Shown: positions 23,332 through 35,710 of the stretch, piece by piece | How positions within the stretch are numbered: the first letter of the stretch is position 1 | Layout of the letters: each line of letters begins with the position of its first letter | Assembly: GCA_905178155.1 (NCBI GenBank) | Contig: CAJINV010000007.1 | Span: forward strand, 1,457,341-1,521,340 | Source of the DNA: Amoebophrya sp. A120 | Taxonomy: Eukaryota; Sar; Dinophyceae; Syndiniales; Amoebophryaceae | Direction of reading: 5' to 3' | DNA length: 64,000 nucleotides | Position numbers and translations under genes: made by a program | The notes under the pieces: model-generated | Database searches by the model: none | The model's input: the letters and a program-made list of their open reading frames with translations, nothing else | Told to the model about the DNA's origin: nothing

Positions 23332-25854
23332 ATGAAAAACTGGAGACGTCGTTGTAGTTGTTATTGTTTTATCGAGAAGATGTCCGCCCGCGGCGTGATG
23401 TCCTCTCTGCCGCCGGTGTTCCAGCACCCGGCGAACAATTTCCAAGGACCCCCCATGAGTTTCAAACTGCAAATGGGGGTTTTGCTCTTGAAGTTTCTGC
23501 TTTACCACATCCCCTTCTTCCTCTTTATGTGGTACCTCTGGGTGACGGAGACCTTCATCCCCAACCACTACGCAGACCTCCTGTACGTGTTACCCTTGAG
23601 CATGACGGCTGTCGAAGCGATCCCGTGGAACAAGTGCACGCATCCGAAGAATCTCAAGTACATCTTGCCTTTGCGCGTTTCGTTCCCGTTTCGCTTGGTG
23701 TTCGTCTACATTGTGCAGATTTGCCACATCCACGTCTTGACCTCGTTTTTTCAAGTCGGTGGTACCAAGTCCTCGCTGAGCGGCGGCGGGCCGTGGCACT
23801 TGTTCGGCGCTAGTACAAGTAAAACTTCGTCTGAAGATTCCATCATCGCGACGGAACAAAATTCAGAATCGCGGCCGAGCAAGAAGGCTTTGGGTGGCAT
23901 GATGAAGAAGACCACAAGCCAGCAGGAGCGCCAAGACGGTACTGCTCCGACGTCTGACAGCTCAGGACCGCTACAAGATAGTACAGCAAACAAAAACGGG
24001 AACGGTCCAGGCAACAACAAGGAAATCATTCCATTGCCGGGGGAAGACCCCGTCCCCGCGACACCGAAGTTGAAGACTATGTCGGTCATCCTGCCCTGCG
24101 CCGGCGAGGGCGAGTACGCGTTTAAGACCGCGCGGTCCATTTTTCAGTCGTGGGACATCGCGAAGGGCGACGACGAGAACGACGACCATCCTACCCTCCA
24201 CGAGATTATTGTGGTGGACGACGGGACGCAGCCGAAGTTAGCCGATACGCACCTGCCGGAGCAGGTCACAAAAGACTACCGGATCAAGATTGTCCGGAAC
24301 GACCGGACCGTCGGCTTGATCAACGCGAAGAAGATCGGGGGCGACCACGCGACGGGCGACATTTTGACCTTCTTCGACTGCCACGTGGCACCCCAGAACG
24401 ACTGGTACGTGCATTTTTTCGAGAAAATCAACGAGAACTACAAAAGGATCGTCGTGCCGTCCATCACCGCCTTGGACTTGAACACCTGGAGCCAGCAGGG
24501 CCGGCACGAAGCGGGCGTGGCCAAGTGCTACTTGACGTTCGACGCGGATTTCAAGTGGTTTAACTCGGATGATGACTACGTACCCCTCCTCTCCGGGGGA
24601 TTGCTCTCCATGTCGAAACGGTGGTGGGAGGAGACGGGCGGGTACGACGAATTCATGAAGGGCTGGGGCGGGGAAAACATCGACCAGTCGCTTCGGACCT
24701 GGCTGTGTGGGGGCGAGATGATCACGTTGCCCCACGTGCAGGTGGCGCACATGTGGCGCGTGCACTCCGACCCGCGGACGCAGCGGAAGTATTCCGTCCC
24801 CGGGAACTCCGTCACCGTGAACCGGTTCCGGGCGGCGAAGGCGTGGATGGGGGAGTACGCGCAGAAGATGGAGAACGAGTTCGGGTACGGGCGGGGGCAG
24901 CGGGGGTCGAACTGGTACGGCGATTTGGCGAACTTGCTGTCCGTCAAGCAGTATGGATTGCAAAAATGTCTGGGTCTGGAAGATTCCGAGATTTGTGATG
25001 CATATTTCTCATGACCCATGATGCCTGTAATGCATGACCTAGCATCACAGACTTTTAGAGGGCTTCCTGATATGCCTCCCGCATGAGAAATGCCCTGTCC
25101 GCGTAGCACAATAAACTGGACCCCTCTTGCTGGTCATGCAATACAATTTTTCCTAGAATCCAGAAACAGCGTGATAAGTTGCAAGCTTCCAGACCCAGAC
25201 ATTTTTGCAATCCATAAACAGAAGAACAACTGCCGGGAGTTTGGGTGGTACTTGAACCGGTTCCGCCACGTGTACATCGACGGGGGCTTGATCCCCGAGC
25301 ACACGTTCCTCATCGAGCAGGTCTTCAACGAAAATGGGAAAGTCGCAGGAGCAGCGCAGGAGTCCTCCTCAAGTACTAAAATAAATCAGAAGAAAAAATT
25401 ATGTCTTACCTATTTGCGCGGGTCCGGCACGTCGTCCGATGGGAACGGGGAAGTAGGTTTCAAGGATTGCGACCCGCGAAACGACCGGCAGCGGTGGCAC
25501 TTGGCGAACTACAGGAAGGGGTTGCGTGCGTGGAACACGGACCAGTGTCTGGTCGACCGGGGCCAGAACAAGTTCCAAACCTACATCTGCGACATCTCCG
25601 GGCGGGACATTTCGGAAAATTTCAAATTTTTCCCCGACAGCAGGTACGGCAGCCGCGAGGCGTGGGCGGAGAAGCCGGTCCTCGAGATGGAGAACACGGT
25701 AGGCCAGATGGTGATGGGCATGGGGGAAGCCACCTGCGTGAACCAGTTCGGCGCCAGGTACAGCTGCAAGTCAGATGTGAATCCGGTGTTCCGGCTGCGG
25801 GACTTCAAAGTACCCCTGGAACGGGAACTGTTTGTGAAGCAGGGGTTCGCGTAG
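23332..25854 (+). CDS. Polypeptide N-acetylgalactosaminyltransferase (GT27) with ricin-type lectin domain
   Basis: Exons 23332-24951 and 25222-25854; ATG at 23332 (750 aa) or at 23380 (734 aa). By family it transfers GalNAc to Ser/Thr in the Golgi, starting mucin-type O-glycans. Seen, numbering from 23380: TM/signal-anchor segment at ~32-56, a Ser/Lys/Gly-rich stem, then a GT-A domain with SVILPCAGEG, IIVVDDGT, metal-binding DCH (family DxH) near 333, and GWGGENIDQS...WLCGG near 427-443. After the introner comes NNCREFGWYLNRF, typical of the family, then a C-terminal beta-trefoil-like part with the QxW-type DRQRWHL. Length and domain order fit the family. The lectin domain is a glycan-binding fold, not a toxin. 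Confidence 0.9.
24952..25216. mobile_element. Introner, family B
   Basis: 265 bp with a near-perfect TIR: TATGGATTGCAAAAATGTC left, GACATTTTTGCAATCCATA right. Flanks are AGCAG (24947-24951) and AACAG (25217-25221), 4 of 5. Excision yields Val-Lys-Gln-Lys-Asn-Asn-Cys, matching what the GalNAc-transferase family has here. Confidence 0.9.
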
Positions 25855-26839
25855 AAGCAGGGTGAGGAAGATGTTCGGTGGAGCTTGCTGGTGTGGTTGT
25901 GTGTTTCTTGTCGATCATCTGAGGAAAAGAGCAGTTGAATGCTGTCACGCCAAGAAGACTTTTTTACGGAGAAAATGTTCTTCCGGAATAAAGAAGTGAT
26001 GAGACGAACATACAAAAACCAGGCACGGCTTGTTTGAGAGCAGGAACCTTTCGCGATTTTGGTGTACCTAGTAAATGCAATGGCAGAGTAGAAAATGAAA
26101 ATGCTTTTTATGTGGAGGTGGAGACTGTAGTGTGGGCATTTCAATGTCGCCTTCCTTCGCGCTTGCTGTTCATGCGCTTGCGCTGTCAAAACTATTATGG
26201 TTGCGATGTTGTTCAACAAGCGCGTCTACCTCCAAGCTGCGTCAAAAAAAGCTTCCACCAGGTAAAGAGATTGACGCGCGCTGAATCCGGTCAAGAGAAG
26301 AAATGAAAAGTCCCGACTTTGTGGCTGACGTTATAATTGATTGCGGGCACAGCCACCTTCACCTAGCATCACTTCGGCTTCATCATTTCAAAAAAATCTC
26401 GGTCTTTGCACTTTTCGTAGAAAATTCTGTCGGGGCACACAAAAAATCTCGGTCTTTCCGAAATAAAGAATTCGTACACTCACATCGTCCATCACGATTT
26501 TTCTTGTGCCATCTACAGCTTCATTCGTCCAACACCTTTCGTCCGTGGTCGAGCGTTCGAGACTGACTACTCGTGCAAGAGCTGAATCTCACTGTCACAA
26601 CCTCCTCAACATCTGTTAGCAGTGAAATTCGTTGTCACGTCTCTCACACTCCCCTGTAGACAACATCACACTCACACGCTGTGTGGTTGTCTCACGACTA
26701 CAATCTCTAATCTATTGTCATCACTGTTTCATCACATCCGAAGGTACATAAGTATTAGGTTGAGATGAAGTACTTAATTCGTTCCTACTCTCTCAAGAAC
26801 TCCTAATATTCGACAAAAAGCCTTCACCTTTATCCGAAA
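25855..26839. other. Intergenic, nothing coding identified
   Basis: About 1 kb. A short duplicated string, AAAAAATCTCGGTCTTT, occurs near 26393 and 26442. No exon or RNA gene supported. Confidence 0.5.
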
Positions 26840-29800
26840 ATGCCGACGAAGCCGAAGGAGCGCAAGGACCTCGGCAACGTGGACATCGGGGACTTCAACC
26901 GGGATGTCTATCAAAACGAGAAGGAGCTGGACGCGGCCGGCCAGGCCGTGGCCCGGGAAAACGCCATGCTGTCGGGCGCGGTCCTGCTGGTCGGGGTGCA
27001 AACCGCGATCGAAAACGGCGCCCTGGAGGACACGTGCGACGCGGTTGCCGGCCTGGAGCAATTCGCCAAGGACGGCGCGGAACTGGCCAAGCCGGTGCTG
27101 GAGTTTCTCCGGGACGGTGCGGCGCAAATCGCCGCGGAACTGAACGAGGAGAATCTGAAACTGCTTTTGAACGCCTGCAAAAATCTGGGGGAAATGGGAC
27201 TCGAGGCCTTTCAGGTAGGGACGGATTTGGTTTTTGCATCGGACGATCGACATTTTGATACGTTTAGTAGATGTTCATATGATGAACATGAAGATCATTT
27301 GTTGATGCATATTCATATTCTCGATGACCACAGCACTAGCACTAGCAGCTGCAGCACGTGCGCCGTCGTGTTACAGATGATCACAGCACTTCTCAATCTG
27401 TACATCTGAAAATAAACGAAAAACCCAGGTTCTCGGCGCCAAGATCGCGGAGGGTGCGCAGGCGGCCGGCAAGGCGATCGAGTCCATCGATTGGGAGACC
27501 CTCGGGTCCGACGCCGCTGCCATGGCCAAAGCCGCCGGCGAGGCGATGAAGGAGGCGGGCCGGACCGCCGGAAAGCTGATGTCCGACGCGTGGGAGCAGC
27601 TGACCGCCGACGAAAAGACGGAGGCCGCGGGCGGCGACGAGGAGAAGGCGAGCGGCATCAGTAAGGGCTTGGAGGAACTGTCCAAGACCGGGTCCGGGCT
27701 GGCGGCCGACGCGATCGAGGTGTTAGGGAACGTGTTGGAGAAGATGAAGGACGAGGCGGTCAATTTGTTGCAGAAGGCGGTCGGGGTCCTCGCCCGCGCG
27801 GGAATCGACGACATGTTCAAGCAGCTGTGGGAGAAGCTGTCGGAGCTCGTCGGGCAACTGGCCGAAGCCGGCCGCGCGGTCGCGCCGGTGGTGCTGGAAA
27901 ACATCGGGTCGGCGGTGGACGTGGTCCAGGACTTCGGCGCGGAGATGATGAACGGCGCCGCCGCGGAGGCCGCGCGGGAGAACGCGGCGGCGGCGGCCGG
28001 GATCCTGCTCGGCGCGCTGGAACAGGTGCCGGACGTGGCGGAGGACGCGGTTAGCGCTTTAAACAAGATGAAATCCGACGCCGCACCCTTGGTCGGGAAG
28101 GCGCTGGAGCAGGTGAAGGGCGTCCTGGATGCGGCGGTCGCGAAGTTGGCGGATGTGGACGTGGACAAACTGCAAAAAGCGGTCGCGTACGCCGCGCAGT
28201 CCGGGATGGCGGGGATGCAGGACTTGTTCGCGGCCTTGAGCAGTGTTGTGGGCGCCGCGATTTCCGCGGGCAGACAGGCCTTGTCCCAGGTGGAGATGCC
28301 GGACCTCGAGCAGTTCAAACCGCTTTTGCAGAACGGCGCCGCCATCGTCGCGTTCGTGGCGCTCGCGCCCGTCGGGCTGACCGCGGCGATCGGCATTGCG
28401 GCGGCGGAGCTCGCGAAGGACGACGTGAAGAAGGCGGGAAAGATGATGCTGGAGGCGCTGGACAAACTGTACGCCGAGGGCCAGGAGGTCTCGGAAGACG
28501 CGTACAACGCGGTGAAGCAGATGGCCGAGGAGGGCGCGGCTCTGTCGGGCGAGGCGGCGACCGCGGTGTCCGGCGCGGTGGCCGGGTTGCTGGAGAAGAT
28601 CCCGGACGTGGACGTGGAGGACCTGCAGCGCGCGGTCGGCGCCGCGGCGAAGGCGGGCATCGAGGGCATGCAGCAGCTGTGGGACGTGTTGTCCGAGGCG
28701 GTGGACGCCGCCGTCGCCGCCGGCCGCGAACTGGCTAAGGTCGACTGGGAGTCCATCGTGGTCGCCGGCGGCGACTTCATGGCCCAGGGCGCGGAGATCG
28801 CGGCCAAGGGCTTCGGGGAGCTGGGCGACGTGTACAAGGTGGCGCGGTCCGAAGTCACCGACGCGATCAACGCGTTGGCGGGCGCGACGGTCACCGGCTG
28901 CGCCGCGTGCATGGACTTGATCAAACTCGAGATCTTCCGCGACGTGTTCCAGGCCCTCGGTCTCTTCTTCTCCAAACTCTTCGCCGGGCTGTCCGAGGGC
29001 GCGGGCGCGGTCGGGGCGGCAATCTGGGGGTTCGTCGGGAACCTGATCGCGATTGACTGGGGCGCGATGATTCCGGTGGAAACGCTGATCATCATTGGCA
29101 TCGTTCTGTTAGTCATCGTGGCGGTGCTCGTCGTCATTTCCTTCGCATACTTCCTCTACGTCGCCATCACGCAGCAACAGGACGAACTGCGCGAGGGCCA
29201 CGAGGCGGAATCGTGGTCGGACAAGAAGAAGACGCAGGGGCGGAAGGTCTGGTTCATGACCCAGGTGCTGACCGCGGCGTTGAGTATCTACCTACCTTTG
29301 ACTCGTACCTGCATTGAGATTCTGTACTGCGATGTGCCGTTTGACCACCAGTTGAAGGACGGACTGAAGGAGGACATGTTTCGGTGCGACAGCGGCCTGA
29401 TGACGGGGATCGCGTACTTCTTCGGAATCTTCTTCGTCATTCCGTTACCAATCCTCGCCTTCTGGCTGATCTCGAAGAACAAGCCGCAGGGCTCGCCCGA
29501 AAACCCGGATCTCACCTACGACGACGACGGCATCGAGGTGGAATTCACCGACAAACTGTACCACGAACGCGTCATGACCGATCCGGACCAGATTGCTTGG
29601 TATATGGTTCTTCTTTTAGATAGATGTTTTGAATGCCGATTGTGATTTTTTGCTTCTGGATCTACAGTAGTTATTTGGGCACGACATTCAGACTCCGTCT
29701 TCCTTCTGCAGCTTGTGTGTTCATCCAGGGGAGCGTGAATTGCGATTTTATTCGAAAAAATAAAGAAAATATTCTAGGCGTTTCCGCTCCTGAGAGTGAG

Positions 29801-31943
29801 ACCTAAATGAGTCTAATCACCCTACAACTCCTACAGCCCCTACCGCTCCCTGTACATGGGGTTCGAGCGCAAGGCAGCCTGGTACAAGGTCGCCATGATG
29901 TTGTTCAAGCTCGCGCTGGTGCTGCCCGTGATTTTTCTCGCGAAGAAGTGGGACACCGCAGCCGCGCAGACCTCAGGCACAACGAGCGCGCCGGAAATGA
30001 AGGGCATCATCATTTACGATCAGTACCAGAAATGCATCGACAACCCAACTTCTTACCTCGACTTTACCGGACTGAGCCCAGGGGACGTCAAAATCACCGT
30101 CAGCCTCCACTACAGCATAAATAACCCGGGTGCTGTCGCAGATTTCAGCAAAGACGCCGCGGGCTGCAACGACCTCTTCAAGGACGCGTTCAGCATCGAG
30201 GACACCCCGGCGCAGGGGGGCGCGACCTTCGGTGTGGTCTTCGCTTTCGCGCTCCTGTCCTTCTACTTCACCCCCTTCGTGGACCCCAACAGCGACCGCA
30301 TGGACATCATGGGCCGGGTCGCCATGTCGGCCACCACCCTGATTGCGGTGATCTACGCCACGGGCGTGAAGCAGGGCAGCGGCGGGGACATGGTGCTAGG
30401 GATCGCGCTGAACGTCGTGAACGCAATCAACTTCATTTACCTGACCTTCTGCATTGTCACCGGGTTTCCCTGCATCCGGTCGTGGTGGAAGAACAAGATC
30501 GGGCGGATCGACTTCTCCGACACGAGTTTCAAAAACCTCCGTTTTCTCTCCTGTAAAGAAGCAGTCCCGGACTGGGACCTGTACCGCGAGATCAAGCACC
30601 GCATCTGGCACGCGTTTTGGAACACGGTGTTGTTAAATGCCTGCGGGGAGGAGGTCGCGGCCCGGATGCTGGAGCTGAAGGAAAAAACCCGGCAGTTCGG
30701 CATCGAGAAGATCAAGATGCACTGGGCCGGGTTCAAGGACCCCAAGACCTTCGCCATGCGCATGGAGGCGCGGAAGCAGTACGAGGGGGTGGATCTGTAC
30801 TGGGACGATGCGACGGGACCCTTGGACAAGAATCTGGACTCCGCCAGTTGCTTCGGGAAGATGTACATTGACCCCTACCCGTTCCACATGGTGATGGTCT
30901 ACGACGACTGCGACGACGTGGCCTTTCTGTGGGGCCCGGAGAAACTGGAGCAGTTTTTGAACCTGCAGAAGCGGGAGGACATTGTGGCCAAGGTGTACAA
31001 CCGGCGCCGGTTCCGCGGGCTGTCGTTGTCTGGCGGCGAATTCGAGCTCCCCTTCTCCCGGCAGGAGTCCGAGACCGTGCCCGATGGTACGAGAACGGTG
31101 ACGGACAAGGACGGAAATTCGCACCAGGAGCAGGTGTTTTCGACGGTCACTTTCGAGTGTTACTACACGAACGGGGCCGTCAACGTGGGCGCGAACACGG
31201 ACAAGAAGTTTGCCGCGGGGTTCGACGTCTCCATGACGTACCGCGATGGGTACGGCGACGCGATCAAACCGCGCACGTGCGAGCCGGTGCATTTCTCCAA
31301 CAGGGTGGCGACCCTGGGCCGCGACCACGTGGGCCTGGACTCGTCCTTCGACCTGACGGACCGCATGAACGAGGTGTTCGCCGCCTCCCAGCATTTGTGG
31401 GAGCCCCAGCTGGAGCCTCTGCAGGAGGCCGCGCAGGCGTACCGGTCCGACCTGGTCGCCAGTTTCGAAGCGAAAAAGGGGATTTTGCACAACGGCTTCT
31501 GGTACTACGTCTACAACAACAGCCAGATCTCCCGGAAGGAGCTGCTCCAGTACATCAACGACTATGAAACCAACCCGACACTGAAAACCTTCCCGACGGA
31601 CCACCAGGCGGGGCTGAACTTCCTCTTCCTCCGCATGCAGGCGGTGAAGCACCCGGTGGCGGCCTTCTGGTTCTGTTTGTGGGACGACATTTGGGAGGAA
31701 AACAAGGACATGGCGGCCTTGAAGGATTTGGAGGACGACATCGCGCCCACGAGCGGGAACTCCATCGCCTACCGTCCGATGGAACGGGAGAAGCTGCAGC
31801 AGTGGCTCGAGGAACGCAACCTGTGGGGCGGCACCAGCCAGGGCTGCTGCTGCTGCGGGGACTACCTGTTCACCGAGGCCATGCTGGACGTCATCTACGA
31901 GCGGTTTGAAAAGGAGAAACAGGGAGTGGCCGCCGGGGTGTAG
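26840..31943 (+). CDS. Large Ala-rich, internally repeated multi-pass membrane protein (3 exons)
   Basis: Exons 26840-27214, 27429-29599 and 29837-31943 (4653 nt, 1550 residues). Both introns are GT-AG (CAG|GTAGGG...CCCAG; TTG|GTATAT...TACAG), with matching phases 0 and 2. Residues ~1-650 are an Ala/Gly/Glu-rich helical region with a ~135-150-residue repeat starting near 237, 372 and 523 (motif LQ(K/R)AV..A.(A/S)GI..M..L...S..V..A...GR). Membrane segments follow near 677-705, 783-806, 867-885, ~980-996 and ~1045-1065. The last ~500 residues are hydrophilic, with a CCCCG cluster near the end. The segment PYRSLYMGFERKAAWYKV just before a TM helix recalls alveolate multi-pass membrane proteins, but I cannot name the family. 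GC is high with strong codon bias, suggesting high expression. No introners are present. Confidence 0.85.
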
Positions 31944-33536
31944 TAGTCGAAGAGCCGCGTCTGGTCTCGGAAGATGACTGTTGGTGCTGAGGAGCGCTGA
32001 TCGTTTTATTTCAGGGTCTGTTTAATATCATTGTCTTCGTTCATGGATGTGTACCTGCCGCATTAAATTTTCGCGTACATGTGCAACTTTTTAAAAGCAA
32101 AATGATAATAGTACAGCATGATACAGACAACTGTAGCTCGTCTTCTTTCACAATACAATAGATACAGAGAATACTTTTACGTGCTTGCAATAGAAGAAAA
32201 AAAGGAAAATAAGTAATAAGTCGATATGTGGGTCAACGATTTATATGGTAAAAGTCGCTAGCTCTACTAGCGGAAGCGGACGAAAACAAGTATTGTCCAC
32301 CAGCTCGAGTTACCCAGAAAAACCCGCTCGTGTATGATTTGATAGTAGCACTATTAGCAAGAATGGGATCTAATTTTCGTGTTACCCTTGACAACTTCTC
32401 CCCTTGCACAGTGACATCAGAGGTTCGAGTCGCATCATCTGAGATTGATAAGAATAAACAAGCTCCTTGTAGCTTGTTTACTTTTTTTTTTATTGACGTT
32501 TTTAGTTCGCAAGTCGTAGCATGTCGTGCTGTACCCTGACTAAGACATGCTCTAAACGTTGAACTTGAACCAGGTCCCAACCCATTGCACGCTCCCCCCC
32601 CAGTGCAGTTAGATGATGATGATGATGATGATGACATACAGCACTCCTGTTTCAGTAATTCTTGCCTGCGCAGGTGCCTTTTCACTAGCTTTCTATGTAT
32701 ATGTCTCGGCGGACTAGTACAGCGCTTGCTTTTCGTTTGCAAGGACAAAGACTGTTGCAGGGCGGCTGCCTCGCCTGGTTGTTCTTCACACCTTGACAGG
32801 GGAAAAAAAGAAAAATTGATTGCTGTAGGTCCCGTTTCTGCTGAAAATGCAAATGGCAAGGAAAGATCCTTGTCCAGATGGTGCTGGAGTGGGTACTATT
32901 TCGGTCAGACGACTACAGGCCTTGTAGACTTTGTCGACACAAGTACTTGATGTGAGAAAGTAATTCGGTCGTGCATATTCGTTTTTTTCGTTCATCGTTC
33001 GTCGTGCGTCGTTCTTCTTGGTTGTGTTTTTGATGTCTTTACGTGGTTATTGAGCATCGTGATTGTTTTCGTGCTCTGCAACCGTTCGTACACGCGTTTT
33101 TCATTCGCAGCGCGGGCTTTTGCACTCGCAACACCTTTGATAATTTCGAAACAAACTACGTTTTCACGACCTTGCTACAGTTTTATCCCTAGTACATGAT
33201 CCTTACAATCTTTTAGACGGACCTCGTAGCCGCGCCCCAAACCACTTCTAGAAGGAAAGGCTAAATACGACGTACCCCTGTCGAGGACTCCATTTTTTAT
33301 CTTCGTTTTTTCCGGTTATTCTCCTGCCCGCTGATTTGTCCTTTTGCTTTTTCGCGATCTTCGCAGACAGTTAATATCTTTCCGACTTCCACTTCTAGTA
33401 CTTGCAGCTGGTGTAGTATTAGTTACCCCACTTCCAGCAAGGGTGTTAGTCAGGTCAATTTAGAGCATCCCTTCATTTGCCACTTCGACGCCTGCTGTGG
33501 GGCATATATTAGCTCGTCACACGACCCGGCAAAAAT
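31944..33536. other. Intergenic, with GAT microsatellite
   Basis: About 1.6 kb. A GAT run lies at 32612-32633 next to a C8 tract. A 208-codon open frame on the minus strand (32859 to 32233) exists but is Ser/Cys-rich and looks incidental. No RNA gene is recognised. Confidence 0.45.
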
Positions 33537-34544
33537 ATGGCGGACGGGAACGAGGCGACTGCAGTACAACCTCCACAGCCTGCGATCACGACCAATTCGG
33601 CCGCTGTTCCACCTGAGCTCGACAAGAAGAACTCCGCGCCGCCCCCACGACAGTTGCACCGGGGCCCGAGCAAGGAAGACGTGGAAATTGCGCAGCGGTG
33701 GAAGAAGGAAATCGAGCAGATCGAGGTAAAGGAAGAGTTGAAAGTGGTCAAAAATCTGTTCGGGGGAAGGAAATCCACCAAAGAACGGACAAAATCGATC
33801 GTCGAAAGAACTTCATCGGAAGAACGGACTGGGGCAGCAGCTCCTTCCAACAATTCCGCAAAAGAAGAACGCGAACAAGAAGACGACAGCTTTACCTTCA
33901 GCCGGTCCCTGCCCCGGGAAACGAGCGACGACAGTAGCTGGCAAATCAACACGAAGGAAATAGATGCGGATGGAGGAGGTGGTCAAGAAAAGCCGGGCGA
34001 TAGTACCGCATCGAATCTGGATGCAACGCGGCTGAATCTAGTTGCAATTTTGAATCAGGATAAGAACAGTAATTTGGAAGATTTTGACGTCGACGTGGGG
34101 ACACTGGTACACACGGTGGAACGCGAGGATTTTTCAGTCGAGGAGCGGGAGGATGCTCAGACGGACGCGGATTCTCAGGCTGAAGAAGCCGAGTCAGATA
34201 TTAATCTGAGTAACCACGACGAGGACCCGATGAAATTCAATGACCCCAACCCAGACGCCTACCGTCCAGAGACCGTGAAGATTATTCAGAAACAGGTTGA
34301 CGCAGCCTTTGTGTCTTTGTGCAAGCAGACTTTTTCCAAAGCGTTAGACCGGATCAAGCTCTATCACCAGGACGCGGATAGGCTCAGACAGTGCCGGGAG
34401 AGGCAGGCAGTCAGGGAGAGGAGGAAAAGGGAGGCGAAGTTGATGGGAAGTACTTCTACTGCTTCTTCTTTTATGGGGCGTGGTGGGAGAAGAAATTCAA
34501 GTACAAATAAGCCAGGCGGTGGCGGGAGTAGTAGCAGTAGTTGA
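33537..34544 (+). CDS. Acidic, charged protein of unknown function
   Basis: Single exon of 335 residues. ATG at 33537 follows a purine-rich AAAAAT context and is preceded by non-coding sequence. The N-terminus is Pro/Ala-rich. A charged helix (KEDVEIAQRWKKEIEQIEVKEELKVVKNLF) is followed by a long Ser/Asp/Glu-rich linker. A second helix (ETVKIIQKQVDAAFVSLC...DRIKLYHQDADRLRQ) is the part most likely to be folded. The tail is Gly/Ser-rich. No catalytic motif, signal peptide or TM segment is seen. The end matches the stop at 34542-34544. No family recognised. Confidence 0.75.
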   Translation: MADGNEATAVQPPQPAITTNSAAVPPELDKKNSAPPPRQLHRGPSKEDVEIAQRWKKEIEQIEVKEELKVVKNLFGGRKSTKERTKSIVERTSSEERTGAAAPSNNSAKEEREQEDDSFTFSRSLPRETSDDSSWQINTKEIDADGGGGQEKPGDSTASNLDATRLNLVAILNQDKNSNLEDFDVDVGTLVHTVEREDFSVEEREDAQTDADSQAEEAESDINLSNHDEDPMKFNDPNPDAYRPETVKIIQKQVDAAFVSLCKQTFSKALDRIKLYHQDADRLRQCRERQAVRERRKREAKLMGSTSTASSFMGRGGRRNSSTNKPGGGGSSSSS

Positions 34545-35710
34545 TTTTTTTTTCTATCATTTACCCTCCGTCTCCGTCCGCCTTCTAGATTAGGAGACGA
34601 GATGATTGATGGGGAGTAGATCAGATCATGGAGCGTAGTGAAAAACAAGGCATTGTCTTATTGCGATAAACTGAACCCGTGCAAAGATTTGCGAAGTGAA
34701 TTATCGCTTCTAGATTTTTTTTTGGTCCGCAAATGAGTCTTATCTCGTGGAACGCCGGAATCGTCCCCAATAGACTCTCAGATCATGTTGAAACAGTACA
34801 AGAAAGCGACAGCGCGGTGATCGCGCCACAGTGTTCAAAGCTATCAAGGAAATCGACAAAAGTAGGATGTACAACCGCAACAATTTTTGTATCCAGCACG
34901 AGAAAGAAAGAGTAACAGTTCAACAGTCGATCTTTTTCTTGGTGCACATGAATTTTATGCGCCGATCCATTTGTACTTGCAGTAAGGGCATTAAGAGCAA
35001 GAAGATGAAGTTGTAATTCTAAATACTAAAAACACGAGAACGCAGGACACAGAAACACTGTACCCGGCAGAATGATCACGTCGTTGAGTCGCGAAACGAC
35101 GTAAGTAATTTATAGGAAAAAAAAGCAAGTAGCTGCTAGCTAATGGCAAGCTTATTTCCGTTCACAGAAGTTCCGCGAATACGTACTGTAAGATCATGGC
35201 AATTCGATCTTCTTGTGTATGATAGTAATTTGTGCGCTGGCAATATTGGATCTTTGATAATCTGATCGCGGCGCGTTTTGGTGAAAAAAGAGATGCTTAC
35301 GTTTTTACCCAAAAGATAAGCCCAACTGATGACGAACTAAAAAACAACGGGGATTTTCTCTAAGAATCCGCAAATTCACTTTATTTCTCGCGTGAGCACG
35401 TATACTGCTTGCTTTTATTGTTTCTCGACTTGTACAATCTACTAGTACTACGCATTGCATTGTGTGTCTGTTTCGCTCTTGATCCACCCCTTCTAGAGCG
35501 TCAATCGATCTCAAACTGCATAAATACTAAAAAAAACTTCAACAAAAAAATTTTAGGGAGCGTGGTGCCACGAGGTAGAACTACTTTTAGTTCTGAGACC
35601 ACCGACGGAGCTGTATATATAATTGCATCTTTCATTATCTTTATCGAAGAAGCCCGGACAGGTAGTTACTGGTTTACAGCAGCTTTGATAAAGGAAAAAT
35701 AAGGATCAAG
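34545..35710. other. Intergenic, nothing coding identified
   Basis: About 1.2 kb, AT-rich with poly-A/T tracts. Probably contains the 3' UTR of the preceding gene and the promoter or leader of the cold-shock gene. No specific site supported. Confidence 0.5.

Noticed and set aside
27371-29137. 588-codon minus-strand open frame
   Set aside because: Shadow of the GC-rich Ala-rich repeat gene on the plus strand, which has consistent splice sites, repeats and TM segments.
32405-32425. GGTTCGAGTC resembling a tRNA T-loop
   Set aside because: The flanks do not pair as a T-arm and no cloverleaf can be drawn upstream.
32233-32859. 208-codon minus-strand open frame in an intergenic region
   Set aside because: Ser run from the GAT microsatellite, no family resemblance, and all neighbours are on the plus strand. 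Possible but unsupported.
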